A stretch of DNA of 64,000 nt from RGIG3159 sp045640565 (GCA_045640565.1 JAZUFG010000095.1:1-64000), one strand, 5' to 3'; shown: positions 33,725 through 43,022, counted from the stretch's first letter. Program-made: numbers and translations. Notes: generated by a model from the sequence alone, not told the origin.

Positions 33725-34762
33725 TCAGCGCAGAATGTGGGTAAGGCGGAACTGTTCTCTTGTGGAGAGAACTTCGGCAAAGGCGCCGCTGATGAGGGGC
33801 ATCCGGGGAGGAAGATGGCCGATATCCAGGTCCAAAAGGATGGGAAGGTCCATATCCCCCAGGGTATCTAAAACGGCATTGATCCGGTCCACGCCCATAT
33901 AGTCCTCTGCAAAATGAAGGGGGCGGCCGATGAGGAATCCCTTTGCACAGGCAAACCAGCCCGCCTGCCTCAGCTGCCAAAGGCCTCTGCGGATAGACAT
34001 GGGGTTGAGGTCGCAGGCCTCCAGGAACCAAAGGACTCCGTCCTCTTTGTATTTTTGATTAAAGGCATCGGTTTTGTCATAGGGAGTGCCTAGAAGCATC
34101 AGGAGGCAGTCCAGGCAGCCGCCTAAAAGGCGGCCGGAAACGCGGATTTCGCCTGTTTCCTCCCGTTTGCCGATAAACTGTCTTCGGCAGTCTGCCTCCG
34201 TATAAGGAGTGGGTGCAAGAGGGTCCTCCGCTTCCGGAGCTTCCGGGGAAACAAAGAAAGGATAGTTCCGGAGGGTCAGATTTTTTCCCGTGAGAAGATT
34301 ATAGGAATCCTGAATGGAGTCGTCCCAAGGAATCTGACCAAAAGCGGGAGCACAGCTGCCGTAGATTGCGGCAGTGTCGCAAAGGGTGGGCAGGGTGAAG
34401 GTAAGGTGTGTGTTGTCGGAGTATCCCATATACCATTTTGCCCTTGCCCGGGCGATGCCGGGAAAGTCAAAATAGGGCAAGTCCTCGCACATGGTTTCAC
34501 CGCCGCCGCAGGAGAGGATGACGGAGCAGTCTTCTTCCATAAAAAAGCGGTTGACCTCGGCGGCACAGGACTGGGGGCTGCTGCTTTTTCCCACGCCGGA
34601 GTTTTCATAGACATTGGGGCCCAAAATGTTTTGGTATCCCTTTTCCTGCAGAACCTTGAGAGCATTTTCAAAGAGACTGTGATAGGGCTCAATAACGCAG
34701 CCGAAGGAGGGGGCAACATAGCCGATTTTCTGTCCCGATTTCAAAAATTCAGGATAGCGCAT
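33725..34762 (-). CDS. S66-family LD-carboxypeptidase/MccF-like peptidase
   Basis: A 345-aa serine peptidase of family S66. The serine is in MGYSDNT, the glutamate in FLEACD and the histidine in LDIGHLPP, completing the Ser-Glu-His triad. VAPSFG and SCGGGETM are also family motifs. Members recycle murein tetrapeptides or, as MccF, cleave microcin-C-like aminoacyl nucleotides. With no signal peptide it is cytosolic. It overlaps the nucleotidase gene by 14 bases. Confidence 0.88.
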   Translation of the reverse strand: MRYPEFLKSGQKIGYVAPSFGCVIEPYHSLFENALKVLQEKGYQNILGPNVYENSGVGKSSSPQSCAAEVNRFFMEEDCSVILSCGGGETMCEDLPYFDFPGIARARAKWYMGYSDNTHLTFTLPTLCDTAAIYGSCAPAFGQIPWDDSIQDSYNLLTGKNLTLRNYPFFVSPEAPEAEDPLAPTPYTEADCRRQFIGKREETGEIRVSGRLLGGCLDCLLMLLGTPYDKTDAFNQKYKEDGVLWFLEACDLNPMSIRRGLWQLRQAGWFACAKGFLIGRPLHFAEDYMGVDRINAVLDTLGDMDLPILLDLDIGHLPPRMPLISGAFAEVLSTREQFRLTHILR

Positions 34763-35318
34763 CTTTTTCCGTCTCCTTTACGATCTTGCAGATTTCTTCA
34801 TAGACTTCATCCCAGCTGTCGGCCCGGACGGCACCTACGCTGCCCGCATCAAAGCTTTTATTATGGCTCCGGGTAAAGAGGATCTTTCGGAAGCTGCCTC
34901 CGGAAAAATTGTGGGGACCGTCATCAATCAGGATGTCTCCCCGGATCATGGATTTGTTGTAAGTAACGATAACATGATGCCAGTCAATATAGGGGAAATT
35001 CGGGAAGAGAACGGTCTCCATCTTCTTGCGGAGAGTCTGATACTTTGTGGCTGTGACGATGTAGATCTCATGCCCATCCCGGATGAGCTTCCGCAGCACT
35101 TCGTCGGCACCGGGCATAGGTTTTACATAATCCCAAAGCGCCTCCTCCACTTCTACGGCATAAACCTGCTCTTCTGTCAGAGTGGGGAAGGCCGTAGAGA
35201 TATCCCAGCAGGCCACATCCTCATATTTTGTGTCGGTCCCGTAGCGTTCGTTCAGGAGGGCAACCCAACCTGCCACCAATTGCTCGAGAACATCGTCCAT
35301 ATCTACTAAAATGGTCAT
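34749..35318 (-). CDS. 5'(3')-deoxyribonucleotidase-like HAD phosphatase
   Basis: A 189-aa HAD-fold phosphatase. The nucleophile motif is VDMDDVL, motif II is IVTATKYQT, and the C-terminal acidic motif is DILIDDGPHN. This matches the NT5C family, which removes phosphate from deoxynucleoside monophosphates; its proximity to purine genes is not close enough to argue a link. Between the P1 peptidase (18 bases) and the S66 peptidase (overlap). Confidence 0.86.
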   Translation of the reverse strand: MTILVDMDDVLEQLVAGWVALLNERYGTDTKYEDVACWDISTAFPTLTEEQVYAVEVEEALWDYVKPMPGADEVLRKLIRDGHEIYIVTATKYQTLRKKMETVLFPNFPYIDWHHVIVTYNKSMIRGDILIDDGPHNFSGGSFRKILFTRSHNKSFDAGSVGAVRADSWDEVYEEICKIVKETEKDALS

Positions 35319-35336
35319 AGCCGTCCTCCTAAGGGA

Positions 35337-36368
35337 CTAAAAGGGGTAATCTTTCAGGGAATAAATTTTACCCTGAAAGCCTTCAACGCTTTTTCCGTGG
35401 TCCAGAGAGGAAATCAGTGCCTCCTCTAAAGCTTCCACAGAGGCTTCAAAAATGGGGTCCAGGTCGTCGTCATAAAGCATTGTGATCTGCTTGGTCTTTG
35501 CGGGGGCAAAATGCTCGATTTTGTTGGCTGTGGAAAAGGCAATGGCAATATCCCCGCTGCCGTTGGCAGAGAAGGTCCCGGTCCTTGCCATGGCATGGGC
35601 TGCCCGATTGGCCACCCGCTTGAGCTGCCGGTCCAGAAGAGGAGCATCTGTGGCGATGAGGAGGATACAGGACCCCATATCCTTTTCCCGCTGCTCGGCG
35701 GCCTCTACCCGCAGGCCCACCCGGTCTCCGCCGATATTCAGGCATTGCTTGGGCCCATAATTTGTCATCACCAGAGTGCCGACGGTATAACGCTGGTCTC
35801 CGATGGGGACCAGGCGGGAGGCAGAGCCGATACCTCCCTTCAGACCCATCATCTTCATACCGGTTCCGGCACCGACGGGGCCCTCTTCAAAATCTGCGGA
35901 AGCAGAGGCAATGGCTTCAAAAGCATCCTCCTCCGTCACATGGAGGCCCCGGATATCATTCAGCTTGGCGTCGTTGCATTCGGTTACCAGCACATTGACC
36001 GTACCGGTGGAAAGGCCGATTTCCGGATTCTCCCGGAGGCTGTATTTCACCCCGGCGGTGAGGACCGTACCCACGGAAAGGGTGTTCGTCAGGAAGATAG
36101 GGCTCTCCAGAGTTCCCAGCTCAGCCATCTGCACCAAGCCAACGGATTTGCCGAAGCCGTTGATAACACTTGCTGCGGCAAAGAGTTTTTCCTTGAAAAT
36201 ATTTCCCGGATGGGGCAGAAGGACGCTGACGCCGGTGTTGATCTTTCCGTCCTCCGAGCGCAGGGTCTTGTGGCCGACGGTCACGCCTGCCACATCGGAA
36301 ATGAGATTTCTTTCGCCTTTTTCATAGCGGGCATAGAGGGAATATTCCTCCGGATGCTGTAAGCCCAT
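35337..36368 (-). CDS. P1-family aminopeptidase (DmpA/BapA-like)
   Basis: A 343-aa N-terminal nucleophile hydrolase. The self-cleavage site is Gly-Ser in ANGSGDIAIAFS, where Ser becomes the N-terminal nucleophile of the beta chain. Other motifs are VAGVTVGH, TNTLSVGTV and GGIGSAS. Family members act on N-terminal D- or L-amino acids and beta-peptides. GGGAGGA precedes ATG 36368; the open frame upstream to 36515 is ackA terminator sequence. First of three closely spaced minus-strand peptidase/nucleotidase genes. Confidence 0.9.
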   Translation of the reverse strand: MGLQHPEEYSLYARYEKGERNLISDVAGVTVGHKTLRSEDGKINTGVSVLLPHPGNIFKEKLFAAASVINGFGKSVGLVQMAELGTLESPIFLTNTLSVGTVLTAGVKYSLRENPEIGLSTGTVNVLVTECNDAKLNDIRGLHVTEEDAFEAIASASADFEEGPVGAGTGMKMMGLKGGIGSASRLVPIGDQRYTVGTLVMTNYGPKQCLNIGGDRVGLRVEAAEQREKDMGSCILLIATDAPLLDRQLKRVANRAAHAMARTGTFSANGSGDIAIAFSTANKIEHFAPAKTKQITMLYDDDLDPIFEASVEALEEALISSLDHGKSVEGFQGKIYSLKDYPF

Positions 36369-36398
36369 GGTTTTGTCCTCCCAGAGAGATAGATAATA

Positions 36399-36436
36399 GA
36401 AAATTCCCCGCAGGGGAGATGATCTCCTGCGGGGGA
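36399..36436 (-). terminator. Intrinsic terminator after ackA
   Basis: On the minus strand CCCCGCAGGAGA pairs with TCTCCCCTGCGGGG (one bulge) around a short loop, followed by AATTTTC. It separates ackA from the P1 peptidase gene. Confidence 0.8.
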
Positions 36437-36451
36437 AAAGAAGTCGCTTTC

Positions 36452-37648
36452 TTACTTTACAAGAGCCATGGTATCCTGTGCGATCATCAGCTCTTCGTTG
36501 GTGGGGATGACCCAAACGGTAACCTTGGAATCGTCAGCGGAGATGATGCGCTCTTCGCCCCGGAGAGCATTCTTGGCAGGATCCAGCTTGACGCCGAGGA
36601 ATTCCAGACCTTCGCAGATGGAAGCGCGCATGGCGGAGGAGTTTTCACCAACACCGGCGGTGAAGACCAGGCAGTCCAGGCCGCCCAGAGCTGCAGCGTA
36701 GGCGCCGATGTACTTGCGAACTTCGTATGCGAACTTATCCAGAGCCAGGCGGGCAGCTTCGTTGCCTTCTGCTGCGGCAGCGTCCAGATCACGGAAGTCG
36801 GAGGATACGCCGTTGGAGAGAGCCAGAACGCCGGACTTCTTGTTCAGCATGGTCAGGCAGTCGTCAGCGGACATATTGTATTTGTTCATGATGAACTGAG
36901 CAACGCAGGTGTCAATGTCACCGGCGCGGGTTCCCATAGGAACACCGGCGAGAGGGCTCAGACCCATGGAGGTATCCTGGCACTTGCCGTCCTTCACTGC
37001 GGAGAGGGAGGAGCCGTTGCCCAGGTGGCAGTTGATGATCTTCAGCTCGGAAGCGGGCTTGCCCATGAGAGCGATGGCGCGCTTGGTGACATAGCGGTGA
37101 GAGGTGCCGTGGAAGCCGTAGCGGCGGAGATGGTCCTCTTCATAATACTTGGTGGGAATGGCATAACGGTATGCCTTGGGGGGCATGGTCATGTGGAAAG
37201 CAGTATCGAAAACAGCGACCTGGGGCTTGCCGGGCATGGCCTTCTCGCAGGCTTCAATGCCCATGAGGTTAGCGGGGTTGTGGAGAGGTCCGAGGGGGAT
37301 GCATTCGCGGATGGCGTCCTTGCAGGCCTCATTGACCAGGCAGGATTCCACGAATTTGTCGCCGCCGTGGAGGACGCGGTGACCGACAGCGTCGATCTCG
37401 TCAACGGAAGCGATGACACCGTCAGCGGGGTCAACCAGAATGGCCATGACGGCTTCAATGGCTTCCTTATGGGTGGGCATGGGGATTTCTTTTTCAACCT
37501 TGCTGCCCTTCACAAGAGCTTTGTGGGTCAGGCGGCCGTCAATGCCGATGCGCTCGCAGAGGCCCTTGGCGAAAACTTCACCGGATTCGGGGTCCATGAG
37601 CTGGTACTTCAGGGAAGAGCTGCCTGCGTTGATAACAAGAATCTTCAT
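36452..37648 (-). CDS. ackA: Acetate kinase
   Basis: Interconverts acetyl phosphate plus ADP and acetate plus ATP, the last ATP-yielding step of acetogenic fermentation (cytosol). The 398-aa length is standard. LVINAGSSSLKYQL is the N-terminal signature, YGFHGTSHRYV the second, with NCHLGNGSSLSAVKDG and TAGVGENS after. ATG 37648 has GGAG eight bases upstream; the frame to 37684 is upstream leader. No phosphotransacetylase gene is adjacent, so acetyl phosphate must come from elsewhere. Codon bias suggests high expression. Confidence 0.97.
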   Translation of the reverse strand: MKILVINAGSSSLKYQLMDPESGEVFAKGLCERIGIDGRLTHKALVKGSKVEKEIPMPTHKEAIEAVMAILVDPADGVIASVDEIDAVGHRVLHGGDKFVESCLVNEACKDAIRECIPLGPLHNPANLMGIEACEKAMPGKPQVAVFDTAFHMTMPPKAYRYAIPTKYYEEDHLRRYGFHGTSHRYVTKRAIALMGKPASELKIINCHLGNGSSLSAVKDGKCQDTSMGLSPLAGVPMGTRAGDIDTCVAQFIMNKYNMSADDCLTMLNKKSGVLALSNGVSSDFRDLDAAAAEGNEAARLALDKFAYEVRKYIGAYAAALGGLDCLVFTAGVGENSSAMRASICEGLEFLGVKLDPAKNALRGEERIISADDSKVTVWVIPTNEELMIAQDTMALVK

Positions 37649-37665
37649 GAGTATTTCTCCTATAT

Positions 37666-37694
37666 AAAATATTTTTATTTTCAAATTGAGCCAA
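37666..37694 (-). promoter_or_regulatory. Probable ackA promoter
   Basis: TTGGCT (37689-37694), 17-base spacer, TATTTT (37666-37671) in an AT-rich stretch, 18 bases before the start codon. Confidence 0.4.
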
Positions 37695-37753
37695 ACTATT
37701 TTACTCTATTTTTCCCCTTTCTTCAAGAGGAAAAGAGCGGAAAAGCGGATTTT

Positions 37754-39109
37754 CTATCGGCTTTCCCATGCTCGCCGTTCTTTTTGGTAGACGATCCGAT
37801 AGGCTGTGTACTGCAGCACGGTGGTGATACCCCAGGAAACGGGATAGGAAAGCATCAGATTTGTAAAGGTCCCAAAGTGAGGGAAGACGAAATAGACCCA
37901 GGAGACCCGAAGGATGAGGGTACCCAGGATATTGAAGAGCATGGGCGGGACGGAGTGGTTCATGCCCCGCATGCAGCTGCCGAATAGATCCACAAGCCCA
38001 TAAAGGAGATAGGGCGCGGTAATCAGGAACATCACAGAGGAAGCTGCGTCGATGACCTCCGGATCCGTGGAGAAAAGGCCGGCGATGGGCTTGGAAAAAA
38101 CAGAAAAGAGAAGGCCGAAGAAGAGCCCGAAGCTTGCAACCAGGCCGAAGCAGAGGCCTCCGATTCTGCGAATGCGCTTGAAATCGCGAACGCCGTAGTT
38201 CTGTCCCACAAAGCTTGTGGCAGTCTGCGAAAAGGCGTGGACGATCTGATAAACATAGGAGCGGGTAGAAGTGCAGACACTGAAGGCGGCCATGGTCAGG
38301 GATCCGAAGGAGTTTACGGAGGACTGGATCAGCAAATTGGAAAAGGAGATGACAATGGACTGGATTCCCGTGGGAACGCCGATCTGCAGAACCCGGGAGA
38401 GACTTTTTCCGTGGATGGCGAGTTTTTTGAAGGAAAGACGGTAAGCGCCCTCTGCCCGCAGAAGGACAACGAAAACGCAGACGCAGGAAACCAGTTGGGA
38501 GAAGACGGTAGCAATGGCCACGCCGGCAACACCCAGATCCCAGCGGAGGACAAGGTAGACATTCAGAACAGCGTTGATGACCCCTGCAACGAGTTGAAAA
38601 AGGAGGGGACGCCGGGTATCTCCGATGGAACGGAGGATGGCGGCGGCAAAGTTATAGAGGATGACGATCGGGGCCCCGAAGAAACGGATCCGCACATAGA
38701 GCAGAGCCAAATCAAAAACATCCTCCGGGCTTCCCATGATATGGAGGGCGGCAGGGGAGACCCACTCTCCCAAAAGCCAGGTCAGGATGCCGAAAAAGAA
38801 TCCTGCCAGGATGGAGGTGTGAACAATATCGGAAACGGCCCGGTCCTCCTTCGCGGCAAAGCTCTGCGCAATGGCCACATTGACACCCAAGGAAAGGCCG
38901 ATGAAGAAATTGGTCACAAAACCCACATAGGTTCCCGTGGAACCCACCGCAGCCAGGGCCTCACTGCCGGCATAGCGGCCCACCACCATGGTATCCACAG
39001 TGGTGAAAAGAGTCTGGGCCAGGGAAGAGAGCATCAGAGGGATGGCATAGCGGATGATTTTCCCTAAAAGGGGGCCGTGGGTCATGTCCATTTCGTAGGA
39101 CTTTTTCAT
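37754..39109 (-). CDS. MATE-family efflux transporter
   Basis: A 451-aa inner-membrane sodium- or proton-driven exporter with 12 hydrophobic segments. MATE features include IPLMLSSLAQTLFTTVDTMVVGRYAG, FVTNFFIGLSLGVNVAIAQ and GVPTGIQSIVISF. The substrate is usually cationic drugs or metabolites and is unknown here. ATGs at 39118 and 39109 are both possible with GAGAGGAAGG upstream; I use 39109. Divergent from the acyl-ligase fusion, each with its own promoter. Confidence 0.92.
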   Translation of the reverse strand: MKKSYEMDMTHGPLLGKIIRYAIPLMLSSLAQTLFTTVDTMVVGRYAGSEALAAVGSTGTYVGFVTNFFIGLSLGVNVAIAQSFAAKEDRAVSDIVHTSILAGFFFGILTWLLGEWVSPAALHIMGSPEDVFDLALLYVRIRFFGAPIVILYNFAAAILRSIGDTRRPLLFQLVAGVINAVLNVYLVLRWDLGVAGVAIATVFSQLVSCVCVFVVLLRAEGAYRLSFKKLAIHGKSLSRVLQIGVPTGIQSIVISFSNLLIQSSVNSFGSLTMAAFSVCTSTRSYVYQIVHAFSQTATSFVGQNYGVRDFKRIRRIGGLCFGLVASFGLFFGLLFSVFSKPIAGLFSTDPEVIDAASSVMFLITAPYLLYGLVDLFGSCMRGMNHSVPPMLFNILGTLILRVSWVYFVFPHFGTFTNLMLSYPVSWGITTVLQYTAYRIVYQKERRAWESR

Positions 39110-39146
39110 GCTGCGCATCCTTCCTCTCTTTTGATGTTCGGGGGAT

Positions 39147-39175
39147 ATTATAGTTCCAAAGGGAAAGAAAGTCAA
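39147..39175 (-). promoter_or_regulatory. Sigma-A promoter for MATE gene
   Basis: TTGACT (39170-39175), 17-base spacer, perfect TATAAT (39147-39152) on the minus strand, 38 bases before ATG 39109. Confidence 0.7.
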
Positions 39176-39242
39176 ACCGGCCGGGCTCAGGGAAAAGAAG
39201 AAAGAATCGCGAAAAAAAGCGGCTGAGAACGCTTAGGGTTTC

Positions 39243-39271
39243 TTGACTTTTTTCTCCTCGAAGAATAAAAT
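39243..39271 (+). promoter_or_regulatory. Sigma-A promoter for acyl-ligase fusion
   Basis: TTGACT (39243-39248), 17-base spacer, TAAAAT (39266-39271), 40 bases before ATG 39311. Divergent from the MATE promoter about 70 bases away. Confidence 0.65.
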
Positions 39272-39310
39272 GGCAGGGTAAAAGTGTCCATCCCGGAGAA
39301 GGGAGAAAAA

Positions 39311-41893
39311 ATGGAATTATTCAAGAATCGGAAACTGAATATGCCGGACATGCTGGAAGACGGCATGCGCCGGGGCGGCGAGAAGACCTTTGCCCTCTAT
39401 CAGCGGGCAGACGGAAGCGTTATGGAGATCTCCTACGCTGCCCTCTATATTGAAAGCAAGGAGCTTCTTCGCAAATTGCAGGAGGCAGGCGTTCAAAAGG
39501 GTGACAGGATCGGCGTCATTGCTGCCATGCGGCCCTGGTGGTACAGCCTTCTTTATGCTGCCCTGCAAGGGAACTACCGTCTTGTCTGTATGGATCCCGG
39601 CCTTTCCGCAAAACAGCTTCGGGGAATGATGCGGGAGACGGAGGTCCGTGCGGTCTTTACCACTCTGCCCTATGTGGACCTGCCGGCAGCACTGGACGGC
39701 AGAATTCCCGTTTATGAGATCGCTCCCAGCTTCCCCCTGCAGAACGGCTGCGCAAAGGTGGACAGTCTTTTGACCTCTGCTTCCCCTATGCCGGAAGAGA
39801 CCTTCTTTGTGCTCTTTTCCTCCGGAACCACCGGGGAACGCAGAAAGTGTGTCCTCCTGCCCCACAGGACCGTGACCCAGGCCATCGAGTGGGGCATGAC
39901 GCCGAATATCGGCATTTACAGAAGAACTGCTGCCTATACCGTCCGCAAGAGGGACCTCATGCTCTTCCCCACCTATCATATTGCGGGGCTTCTCTGCGCT
40001 GTTTTTGATATCTACTGCAACACCCAGATCATTATGCTGGAGCGCCTGACACCCAATGCGCTGCTGGCGGCCATGCAGAATCTGAAGCCGGATAATATCT
40101 GCACGGTTCCCTCCATGCTGACCACTCTTATGAAGAAGATTCAGGCGGGCATGGGCGGCGGGATCAAGAGAAAGATCCTGAACGGCTTGATGGGCTTCTG
40201 CGGATTCCTCCGCAGGGTCTTCGGCTGGAAAGCCGGCCGCTTCTTCTTGAAGCCGATCAACAAAAAAGCCTTCGGAGGGAAGCTGGAGGGCTTTATGGTG
40301 GGCGGTGCCCCCTGTGACCCGGAGACCATGCGCTTTTACCTCAACCTGGGCCTGGATGTAGCTTTGGCCTACGGACTGACGGAGCTGGGTGCCCCCCTGG
40401 CTGTTACCGGCCAGGGCTATTATCCCCTGGGGACGGGCAGAGTGCTGCGGAAAGATGCAACGATGGATATCCGCTGCGTGAATCCGGACGAAAAGGGCCG
40501 GGGCGAGGTGGAGGTCCTTTCTCCCTATCGGATGATTCGCTATCTGGATCCGGAGGATAATGAGGGCTGCTTCACCGAAGACGGCTATTTCCGGACCGGG
40601 GATCTGGGCTATTTTGATAAGCGGAATTGCCTGGTGATCTGCGGACGGGCAAAGGAAGCCATCGTTTTCAGGAACGGGGAGAAGATGCTCCCCGAGGAGA
40701 TCGAGAAATACTACGAGGATATCAAGAATGTATCCGAGCTGGCGGTTTTCCGGGTGCCGGATGAGGGCGGATGTGACGCTTTTTCCATCGCCGTAACAAA
40801 GGATACGCAGGAGCTGCCGGACGAACTGATCCGCCTTCATGTGATGGATCGGGTGGCGCAGCTCAGCGGAAATCTTCTGCCCAAGAATGTCTATGTTGTC
40901 CACGCCATGCCCCAGTCCTCCTCCCATAAAGTGCAGCGTTTCCGTCTGACGGAAATGGCCGCCCTGGGTGCAGACTCCCCGGTCACGGAAGAGATGCTAC
41001 TGGCCATTGATGAGGATGAGGATGTGGCGGAGCTTCGCAATATCCTCGTACATGTAGCGGGAAGCCAGTGGAAGACACAGGAACTTTCGGAAGGCCTTCT
41101 TTTAAATCTGGATTCCCTGCAGATGATGGAGCTGATGACGGAGGTTCAGGATCGCTTCGGGATCGACCTCTATACCCTTTCCAAAACACCGGAGACCTTC
41201 GGAGAATTGCGGGACGGTATCCGGAATTTCTCTGTGGCGGATAAGAACAGCAAGGCAGTGCTGAATCTTTCGGATTATCCTCTGAAAGCCAGCCACAGCA
41301 TCAAAATGATGGGTGCAGTCCTGAGAAAAGCGATCAAAAGGGTCTACCATGTGGAAGGTCATCATTTGACAGCTATCCCGGAGGAACCCGTGATTTTCTG
41401 CGCCAACCATGTTTCGACCCTGGATCCCGGCTTTATCGTTTCCGTTCTGCCGGATGCTCTCTCCGCCCGCACGGCTATCGTGGGAAAAAGGGAAGTTCTG
41501 GAGAGCAAGAGCCTGCGTTCGTTCGCAATCGCTCAGAATATGATTCCCGTGGACCGAACCGGAAATTCCATGGCAACCCTGGACCGCTGCCGGGAACTGC
41601 TGGGAGAGGGCTGGAATGTTCTCATTTTCCCGGAGGGGACCAACTATGAAAATGCGTCCGGAAGCCTGATGCCCTTGAAGGAGGGGCCGGCCCGCCTTTC
41701 CATCGCAACGGATCGGAGAATTGTCCCGATCCATCTCAAAGGAATTGCTCGGGTGGATTCCAACTCCAATGAGCACTTCCTGCCTCCGGTCAGCAAGCGC
41801 ATTGATGTTGTGTTCGGCAGCCCCATTTCCCCCAACGGAAAGAGCCCTGCCCAAATTAATGAAGAACTGCGGGCTGCAATCGAGGCCCTGTAA
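39311..41893 (+). CDS. Acyl-AMP ligase / acyl-carrier / 1-acylglycerophosphate acyltransferase fusion
   Basis: An 860-aa three-module enzyme. Residues 1 to about 560 are an adenylating ligase (FSSGTTGERRK near 168, YGLTELG, YFRTGDLGY, GRAKEAIVF). Residues about 575-650 are a carrier domain with LNLDSLQ (Ser near 601) for phosphopantetheine. Residues about 675-860 are a PlsC-type acyltransferase with NHVSTLD (HX4D, near 698) and FPEGTNYE (near 772). It can activate a fatty acid, hold it on its own carrier and transfer it to a lysophospholipid. E. coli Aas joins ligase and acyltransferase but lacks the carrier between them. Single-gene unit. Confidence 0.9.
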   Translation: MELFKNRKLNMPDMLEDGMRRGGEKTFALYQRADGSVMEISYAALYIESKELLRKLQEAGVQKGDRIGVIAAMRPWWYSLLYAALQGNYRLVCMDPGLSAKQLRGMMRETEVRAVFTTLPYVDLPAALDGRIPVYEIAPSFPLQNGCAKVDSLLTSASPMPEETFFVLFSSGTTGERRKCVLLPHRTVTQAIEWGMTPNIGIYRRTAAYTVRKRDLMLFPTYHIAGLLCAVFDIYCNTQIIMLERLTPNALLAAMQNLKPDNICTVPSMLTTLMKKIQAGMGGGIKRKILNGLMGFCGFLRRVFGWKAGRFFLKPINKKAFGGKLEGFMVGGAPCDPETMRFYLNLGLDVALAYGLTELGAPLAVTGQGYYPLGTGRVLRKDATMDIRCVNPDEKGRGEVEVLSPYRMIRYLDPEDNEGCFTEDGYFRTGDLGYFDKRNCLVICGRAKEAIVFRNGEKMLPEEIEKYYEDIKNVSELAVFRVPDEGGCDAFSIAVTKDTQELPDELIRLHVMDRVAQLSGNLLPKNVYVVHAMPQSSSHKVQRFRLTEMAALGADSPVTEEMLLAIDEDEDVAELRNILVHVAGSQWKTQELSEGLLLNLDSLQMMELMTEVQDRFGIDLYTLSKTPETFGELRDGIRNFSVADKNSKAVLNLSDYPLKASHSIKMMGAVLRKAIKRVYHVEGHHLTAIPEEPVIFCANHVSTLDPGFIVSVLPDALSARTAIVGKREVLESKSLRSFAIAQNMIPVDRTGNSMATLDRCRELLGEGWNVLIFPEGTNYENASGSLMPLKEGPARLSIATDRRIVPIHLKGIARVDSNSNEHFLPPVSKRIDVVFGSPISPNGKSPAQINEELRAAIEAL

Positions 41894-41898
41894 AGCTT

Positions 41899-41928
41899 GT
41901 AGGGGACGATGCCCACATCGTCCCTTAC
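41899..41928 (+). repeat. REP-like palindrome, copy A
   Basis: GTAGGGGACGATG-CCCA-CATCGTCCC forms a near-perfect dyad six bases after the acyl-ligase stop. The bases that follow, up to about 41990, match the reverse complement of 51870-51970, so the palindrome is part of a longer repeated element. Confidence 0.8.
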
Positions 41929-41976
41929 AGTTTCAAAAAATCAAGCAAATTCGAATTTGTCGAGCCGAAAGAAATA

Positions 41977-42014
41977 ACCCGCCGAAAGGAAATGAACGCC
42001 TTTTCGGCGGGTTT
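41977..42014 (+). terminator. Intrinsic terminator within repeat element A
   Basis: ACCCGCCGAAA pairs with TTTCGGCGGGT across a 13-base loop, followed by TTTTG. The related copy at 51854-51900 has the same arms, so the repeat carries its own terminator. Confidence 0.75.
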
Positions 42015-42072
42015 TGCTTCCTTATGGGGCGCCGCTCTTTGGAGCGCTTTGTTTTTTTGCCTTCCGCAGTGA

Positions 42073-42100
42073 TTGAAAAGGAGAAAAAAACTGTTATAAT
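42073..42100 (+). promoter_or_regulatory. Sigma-A promoter for membrane-protein gene at 42137
   Basis: TTGAAA (42073-42078), 16-base spacer, perfect TATAAT (42095-42100). Confidence 0.65.
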
Positions 42101-42136
42101 GGTCATGATTATAAGCTTCTGAAGGATAAAAGAGAT

Positions 42137-42970
42137 ATGAAAAGATTATTAGGCGGCATGAAGATGGGCTGGGGCCGGGTTTTGGCCATGGCTGTGATTT
42201 CCGGGGCCCTGACGGGAATTCTCAATGTGATCCCCGCCCTGGAGGGGACCTCTTTAACGGTTCCCGCGGTCACGCCGGAGCTTTGGATCGTGCTGGCACT
42301 TATCATCGTTCTGAATTGCCAAAAGGTATGGGAAGCCATGGGAAAGGTCTTCCTCTTTTTCCTGGTGAGCCAACCCCTGGTTTACCTGGTGGAGGTGCCC
42401 TTTAACAGCATGGGCTGGGAGCTTTTCTCCTATTATCCCCGCTGGGGAGTTGCCACGGTTCTGACTATTCCCGCGGCCTTTCTGGCCTTCCAGGTGAAGA
42501 AGGGAAAATGGTACAGCGCTTTGATCCTTTCCGCTGCCACGGGCTACCTACTCTTCTCGGCAGTTCAGGCTTTGCCCATGGCGATTTCCGACTTCCCCCG
42601 GATGCTTTTGCATATCGTTTTCTGCGTTTTCTTTGCTTTCTCCCTCGTCTTTGTCTGCCTGCCGGGGAAAAAGGAATGTATCCTGGCCCTGATGCTGACA
42701 GCTGCCGCGGGACTCTTTGCCTACGGGTATGGAGAGCATATAAAAGACGCCGAACTTACGGGCAGCCTGCAGCTGGAGAGCGGGCATAGCTGGGAGCTTG
42801 CGGAGCCGGTGGCAGGATATGAGATTGAAATTTCCGAAAGCGGAGAAATGACCTTCCGCACAGGCGTTTTGGGGTCTTCCCTGATCACCGTGGAGAACGA
42901 AAACGGCGAAAAGGTCCGGTATCTCGTTGAAAACAACGGAACGGAGCTCCGAACGGAATTGGCAGAATAA
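42137..42970 (+). CDS. Uncharacterised membrane protein
   Basis: 277 aa, not recognised. Six hydrophobic segments cover residues about 12-210. A soluble C-terminal part (about 215-277) is rich in Glu and beta-prone (SWELAEPVAGYEIEISE) and ends in a segment that could be an extracytoplasmic beta-domain. No catalytic motif seen. It has its own promoter and ATG 42137; the EamA gene follows 52 bases later and may share the transcript. Confidence 0.7.
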   Translation: MKRLLGGMKMGWGRVLAMAVISGALTGILNVIPALEGTSLTVPAVTPELWIVLALIIVLNCQKVWEAMGKVFLFFLVSQPLVYLVEVPFNSMGWELFSYYPRWGVATVLTIPAAFLAFQVKKGKWYSALILSAATGYLLFSAVQALPMAISDFPRMLLHIVFCVFFAFSLVFVCLPGKKECILALMLTAAAGLFAYGYGEHIKDAELTGSLQLESGHSWELAEPVAGYEIEISESGEMTFRTGVLGSSLITVENENGEKVRYLVENNGTELRTELAE

Positions 42971-43022
42971 TGTATTAAAAGCCTCAGATAGAGATAAGAG
43001 ATATCTAAGAAAGTGTGATTGT

